From Acidimicrobiaceae bacterium (GTDB taxonomy: Bacteria; Actinomycetota; Acidimicrobiia; Acidimicrobiales; Bog-793), in the NCBI GenBank assembly GCA_025463965.1, contig JAODBN010000063.1, forward strand, positions 1 to 8,866: a stretch of DNA of 8,866 nt, written 5' to 3'. The notes beneath the pieces are model-generated. The model did no database searches. It saw only the letters and a program-made list of their open reading frames with translations, and had not been told where the DNA came from. The position numbers and the translations under genes were made by a program. Shown piece after piece: positions 7,323-8,866 of this stretch. Positions within the stretch are counted from its first letter, which is position 1; the number at the start of each line of letters is the position of its first letter.

Positions 7323-8306
7323 TCAGTCCGGGACGGCGCGCGCGCGGCGCTTGCGCTCGATGACCCAGTCCCCCACGGCGATCGGGGGCGCCTCCGGGTC
7401 AACAAAGGAGGTGACGATCCGTTCGTCGCTCGGGCGGTAGAAGAACGGCACCGACAGGCGCGCCGAAGTCGGCGCCTCCTCCGACACGGTCACCTGGTGT
7501 GGGGCTGCCCGCCACCGGCCGCCGCTGAGATAGGTGAGGAGTTCGCCGACGTTCACGACGTAGCTGTGGGGAACGGGCTCGACCATCGTCCACGAACCGT
7601 CCGCCGACTCGACCGACAGGCCACCGGCGCGACTTTGGTCCTGGTAGAGGATGGTGAAGACCGTGAGATCACTGTGGGCGGCGTTGTAGACCGGCGCTTC
7701 GGCGGATCGGTCCGCCTCGCCGATGGGCGGGTAGTAGTTCGCCGCCAGGTCCGCCCAGTTGCCCTGCATCGTGTCGAACCAGGTATCGGGCGCGATCTGC
7801 AGCAGGCGCGCCAGCACCCCGCCGAAAACGGCCGCCGCCTCCTGCATCGCCGCGTAGTAGGCGTGCCAGACCGGGATGAACGCGACGGGTTGGTCGGGCC
7901 ACAACGAGCAGCTGGCTAGGGCGTGCGCGACGACGTCGGCGTCGGCCGCGGGCAGTGATCCGTCCTTGGCATGAGCGGCGAGCGTCGGCGCCACCCTGGG
8001 GCCAACGTGGTACATCTCCTTGCGATCAGCCGAGCCGTACTGGCTCAGGTACTCGCCCCCGCACCACCCGACGTACTGGTCCTCGACGAAGCGAAACGTC
8101 GCCTTGGTGTCCATCGGCAGCGAGAAGAACGCCCGGGTCGTCGCCTGCAGCTCCTCGAGCAGCTCGTCGGAGACCGGCAAATCGGTCAGGCGGAACGCGC
8201 CGGGATCGACAAGCGCGGCGTCCAGCTCACGCAGCAGCGGCTCAGAGTCGGACGACCCGCGTGCCGCTTCTGCCAGCTCCGACAAGGAGAACGTGGCGAT
8301 CGCCAT
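7323..8306 (-). CDS. Isopenicillin N synthase-family Fe(II)/2-oxoglutarate-type dioxygenase
   Basis: This 327-residue cytoplasmic oxygenase has an N-terminal DIOX_N-like half (about 22-110, with the SLPMDTKATF segment typical of the family) and a C-terminal double-stranded beta-helix half. The iron triad is visible as H211 and D213 in AAHSDLT and H270 in AAPHQV. R283 and S285 in ARLSVPFFY form the RxS pair that binds 2-oxoglutarate in most members and the substrate carboxylate in isopenicillin N synthase. The family oxidises small molecules by hydroxylation, demethylation or desaturation; thymine 7-hydroxylase and ethylene-forming enzyme belong here. ATG at 8306 has GGAGGAG eight bases upstream (8315-8321). 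It is the first gene of the operon. With the aldehyde dehydrogenase downstream, it could oxidise a methyl or N-alkyl group; this is inferred. Nothing links it to beta-lactam synthesis here. Confidence 0.92.
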   Translation of the reverse strand: MAIATFSLSELAEAARGSSDSEPLLRELDAALVDPGAFRLTDLPVSDELLEELQATTRAFFSLPMDTKATFRFVEDQYVGWCGGEYLSQYGSADRKEMYHVGPRVAPTLAAHAKDGSLPAADADVVAHALASCSLWPDQPVAFIPVWHAYYAAMQEAAAVFGGVLARLLQIAPDTWFDTMQGNWADLAANYYPPIGEADRSAEAPVYNAAHSDLTVFTILYQDQSRAGGLSVESADGSWTMVEPVPHSYVVNVGELLTYLSGGRWRAAPHQVTVSEEAPTSARLSVPFFYRPSDERIVTSFVDPEAPPIAVGDWVIERKRRARAVPD

Positions 8307-8341
8307 CAGGCCCGCTCCTCCGTCGAAACGATCGTGCTCAT
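8306..8341 (-). CDS. Possible 11-residue leader peptide coupled to the oxygenase
   Basis: ATG at 8341 opens an 11-codon frame (MSTIVSTEERA) whose stop overlaps the oxygenase start as TGATG. The oxygenase ribosome binding site lies inside it. Its own binding site, GGTGAG three bases upstream, is poorly spaced. Its residues do not suggest an attenuator, as there is no run of one amino acid. It may be chance. Confidence 0.2.
   Translation of the reverse strand: MSTIVSTEERA
8315..8321 (-). promoter_or_regulatory. Ribosome binding site of the oxygenase
   Basis: GGAGGAG eight bases before ATG at 8306 is a strong, well-spaced Shine-Dalgarno sequence. It fixes the oxygenase start. Confidence 0.75.
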
Positions 8342-8369
8342 GAGCTCACCGTAAAGCCCTTGTATTTCG

Positions 8370-8539
8370 GGCAAATGAACGACGCGTCACCGCTGCGAGA
8401 ACGAACCGAGGGCTAAAGCTTCAATCGCGACGGCCAGGCGCCCAAAGCACTTCGCGCCGCCGAGCGCTCCAGCACGCGCGAAAGAAACGGCATTTGAAAC
8501 AAGGCTTTCGCCGCGCTTCTCGCATGCCCTGGCAAATGA
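8370..8539 (-). repeat. Nonamer TCATTTGCC repeated in the leader
   Basis: TCATTTGCC occurs on the minus strand at 8370-8378 and again at 8531-8539, in the same orientation and 161 bases apart. Each copy is followed within about 15 bases by AGGGC. It could be a pair of regulator sites or RNA elements, or chance. Confidence 0.25.
8478..8511 (-). other. Possible stem-loop in the leader
   Basis: GCGAAAG and CTTTCGC form a perfect seven-base inverted repeat separated by 20 bases. No T run follows on the operon strand. A role in RNA folding is only a possibility. Confidence 0.2.
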
Positions 8540-8618
8540 TCGAGGACGCGCGACCGGCGTCCGCGTACACGCAGACAGCGCGATGTTCTTGCGTGCAGTC
8601 GCCACTTTAGAAATGGCA

Positions 8619-8633
8619 ACGCCCCGGTGGCGT
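8619..8633 (-). other. Short GC hairpin, possible weak terminator of the upstream gene
   Basis: ACGCC-ACCGG-GGCGT on the minus strand can form a five-pair stem about 90 bases after the upstream gene's stop. The following bases, TGCCATTTCT, are only mildly T-rich, so terminator activity is doubtful. Confidence 0.15.
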
Positions 8634-8659
8634 CCACGGCGACTGCTTGTCCCGGTGCG

Positions 8660-8672
8660 ACCGATTATCGGT
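8660..8672. promoter_or_regulatory. Perfect 13-base palindrome, candidate operator
   Basis: ACCGATTATCGGT is two six-base arms around one base. It lies one base downstream, in the operon's direction, of the TATAAC hexamer at 8674-8679, so it would cover the transcription start if that hexamer is a -10 box. Such placement is typical of a repressor site. I do not know which regulator would use it. Confidence 0.45.
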
Positions 8673-8673
8673 T

Positions 8674-8679
8674 GTTATA
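8674..8679 (-). promoter_or_regulatory. Candidate -10 box TATAAC
   Basis: The minus strand reads GGATATAACAACC, where TATAAC differs from the consensus TATAAT at one base. No good TTGACA-like hexamer lies 16-18 bases upstream, and a start here would leave a leader of about 360 bases, so this is a weak call. Confidence 0.25.
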
Positions 8680-8724
8680 TCCGTTAGCCGGTCACCTCAC
8701 CCTACTGGGAGGCGAACCCGAACG

Positions 8725-8866
8725 TCAACGCGAGGTGACAGCATGCCCGAGCCGGCGGGCGAGGTCGCGGGTCGCCTGGGCCACGAGGATGGCCGTGTTG
8801 TCCTCGTCGAGTGCCTGGGCGGCGATCACGCCGATGCTCATGTCGCAGCGCTGCCCCGAGCCCGGG
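8725..8866 (-). CDS. C-terminal end of an unidentified protein, start beyond window
   Basis: This is an open frame of 46 codons ending in TGA, entering from the right edge. About nine in ten codons end in G or C, as in the real genes here, while the opposite strand over the same bases has clearly more A/T-ending codons; that is the main reason for believing it. The end reads as a helix, ILVAQATRDLARRLGHA, followed by TSR. A terminal helix ending in RRLGH is reminiscent of IclR-family regulators, which often sit beside catabolic operons, but 46 residues are not enough to assign it. It has the same orientation as the operon and is separated from it by about 420 bases, so it is probably a separate transcription unit. 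Confidence 0.55.
   Translation of the reverse strand, partial: PGSGQRCDMSIGVIAAQALDEDNTAILVAQATRDLARRLGHAVTSR

Larger units (their letters stand above)
8307..8724 (-). other. Intergenic and probable leader region of the operon
   Basis: No convincing gene lies in these 418 bases. G+C is visibly lower: hand counts give 33 of 60 at 8341-8400 and 35 of 60 at 8461-8520, against 49 of 60 at 1321-1380 in the aldehyde dehydrogenase. Two short open frames (8387-8605 and 8413-8637) have ordinary, non-conserved residues and no ribosome binding site I would trust. The region holds a perfect palindrome beside a TATAAC hexamer, a nonamer repeated 161 bases apart, several weak hairpins and a possible leader peptide. 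It must contain the operon promoter unless transcription reads through from the upstream gene. Confidence 0.6.

Noticed and set aside
6295..7440. Plus-strand open frame of 381 codons opposite the binding protein
   Set aside because: There are no recognisable domains, and it runs across the end of the oxygenase and the intergenic gap. The minus strand has a clear Tat signal and NMT1/THI5 features.
7323..8306. Beta-lactam biosynthesis role for the isopenicillin N synthase homologue
   Set aside because: There is no peptide synthetase or other beta-lactam gene nearby. The family is broad, and the context is transport and catabolism.
8387..8637. Two overlapping minus-strand frames of 72-74 codons in the gap
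   Set aside because: Lower G/C, no recognisable residue pattern, no good start signals, and they overlap each other in different frames.
8307..8724. Thiamine (THI-box) riboswitch, considered because the binding protein is NMT1/THI5-like
   Set aside because: The conserved CTGAGA and GGATAATGCC-type core segments are not present on the operon strand.
8743..8866. Plus-strand frame starting MPEPAGEVAG with GAGGTG upstream, running off the right edge
   Set aside because: The ribosome binding site looks fair, but about a quarter of its codons end in A or T, against about one in ten on the minus strand over the same bases. The minus strand is the better gene.

Overview
The window is high-GC DNA with strong G/C preference at third codon positions and almost no space between genes. 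The substrate-binding protein has a twin-arginine signal. Together these suggest a soil or aquatic actinobacterium or similar high-GC bacterium; this is inferred from composition and gene style, not from a marker gene. No mobile element, CRISPR array, tRNA or rRNA was found.

Every supported gene lies on the minus strand and is read from the right end of the window to the left. At the right edge is the last 46 codons of an unidentified gene (8725-8866). It is followed by about 420 bases without a convincing gene (8307-8724), visibly richer in A/T. This stretch holds a 13-base perfect palindrome beside a TATAAC hexamer, a repeated nonamer and a possible 11-residue leader peptide.

Then comes one compact operon: an isopenicillin N synthase-family Fe(II) oxygenase (7323-8306); a Tat-exported NMT1/THI5-like substrate-binding protein (6157-7248); a TRZ/ATZ-type metal-dependent amidohydrolase (4724-6151); an ABC ATPase (3924-4742); two ABC permeases (3097-3927 and 2324-3100); an aldehyde dehydrogenase (820-2289); and a dihydroorotase/allantoinase-like cyclic amidohydrolase cut by the left edge (1-820). 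Most junctions are overlaps (ATGA, GTGA, TGATG, and one of 19 bases) or gaps of a few to 74 bases, so co-transcription and translational coupling are very likely.

The gene set reads as an uptake-and-degradation module for a small nitrogen-containing molecule. The SsuABC/ThiXYZ-type transporter would import it. The oxygenase and aldehyde dehydrogenase could oxidise a methyl, hydroxymethyl or N-alkyl group by way of an aldehyde. The TRZ/ATZ enzyme could remove an amino or similar group. The dihydroorotase-like enzyme could open a cyclic amide ring. A substituted pyrimidine or another N-heterocycle fits best, but the substrate is inferred from enzyme families and cannot be fixed from sequence. 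I do not recognise this exact combination as a described pathway.
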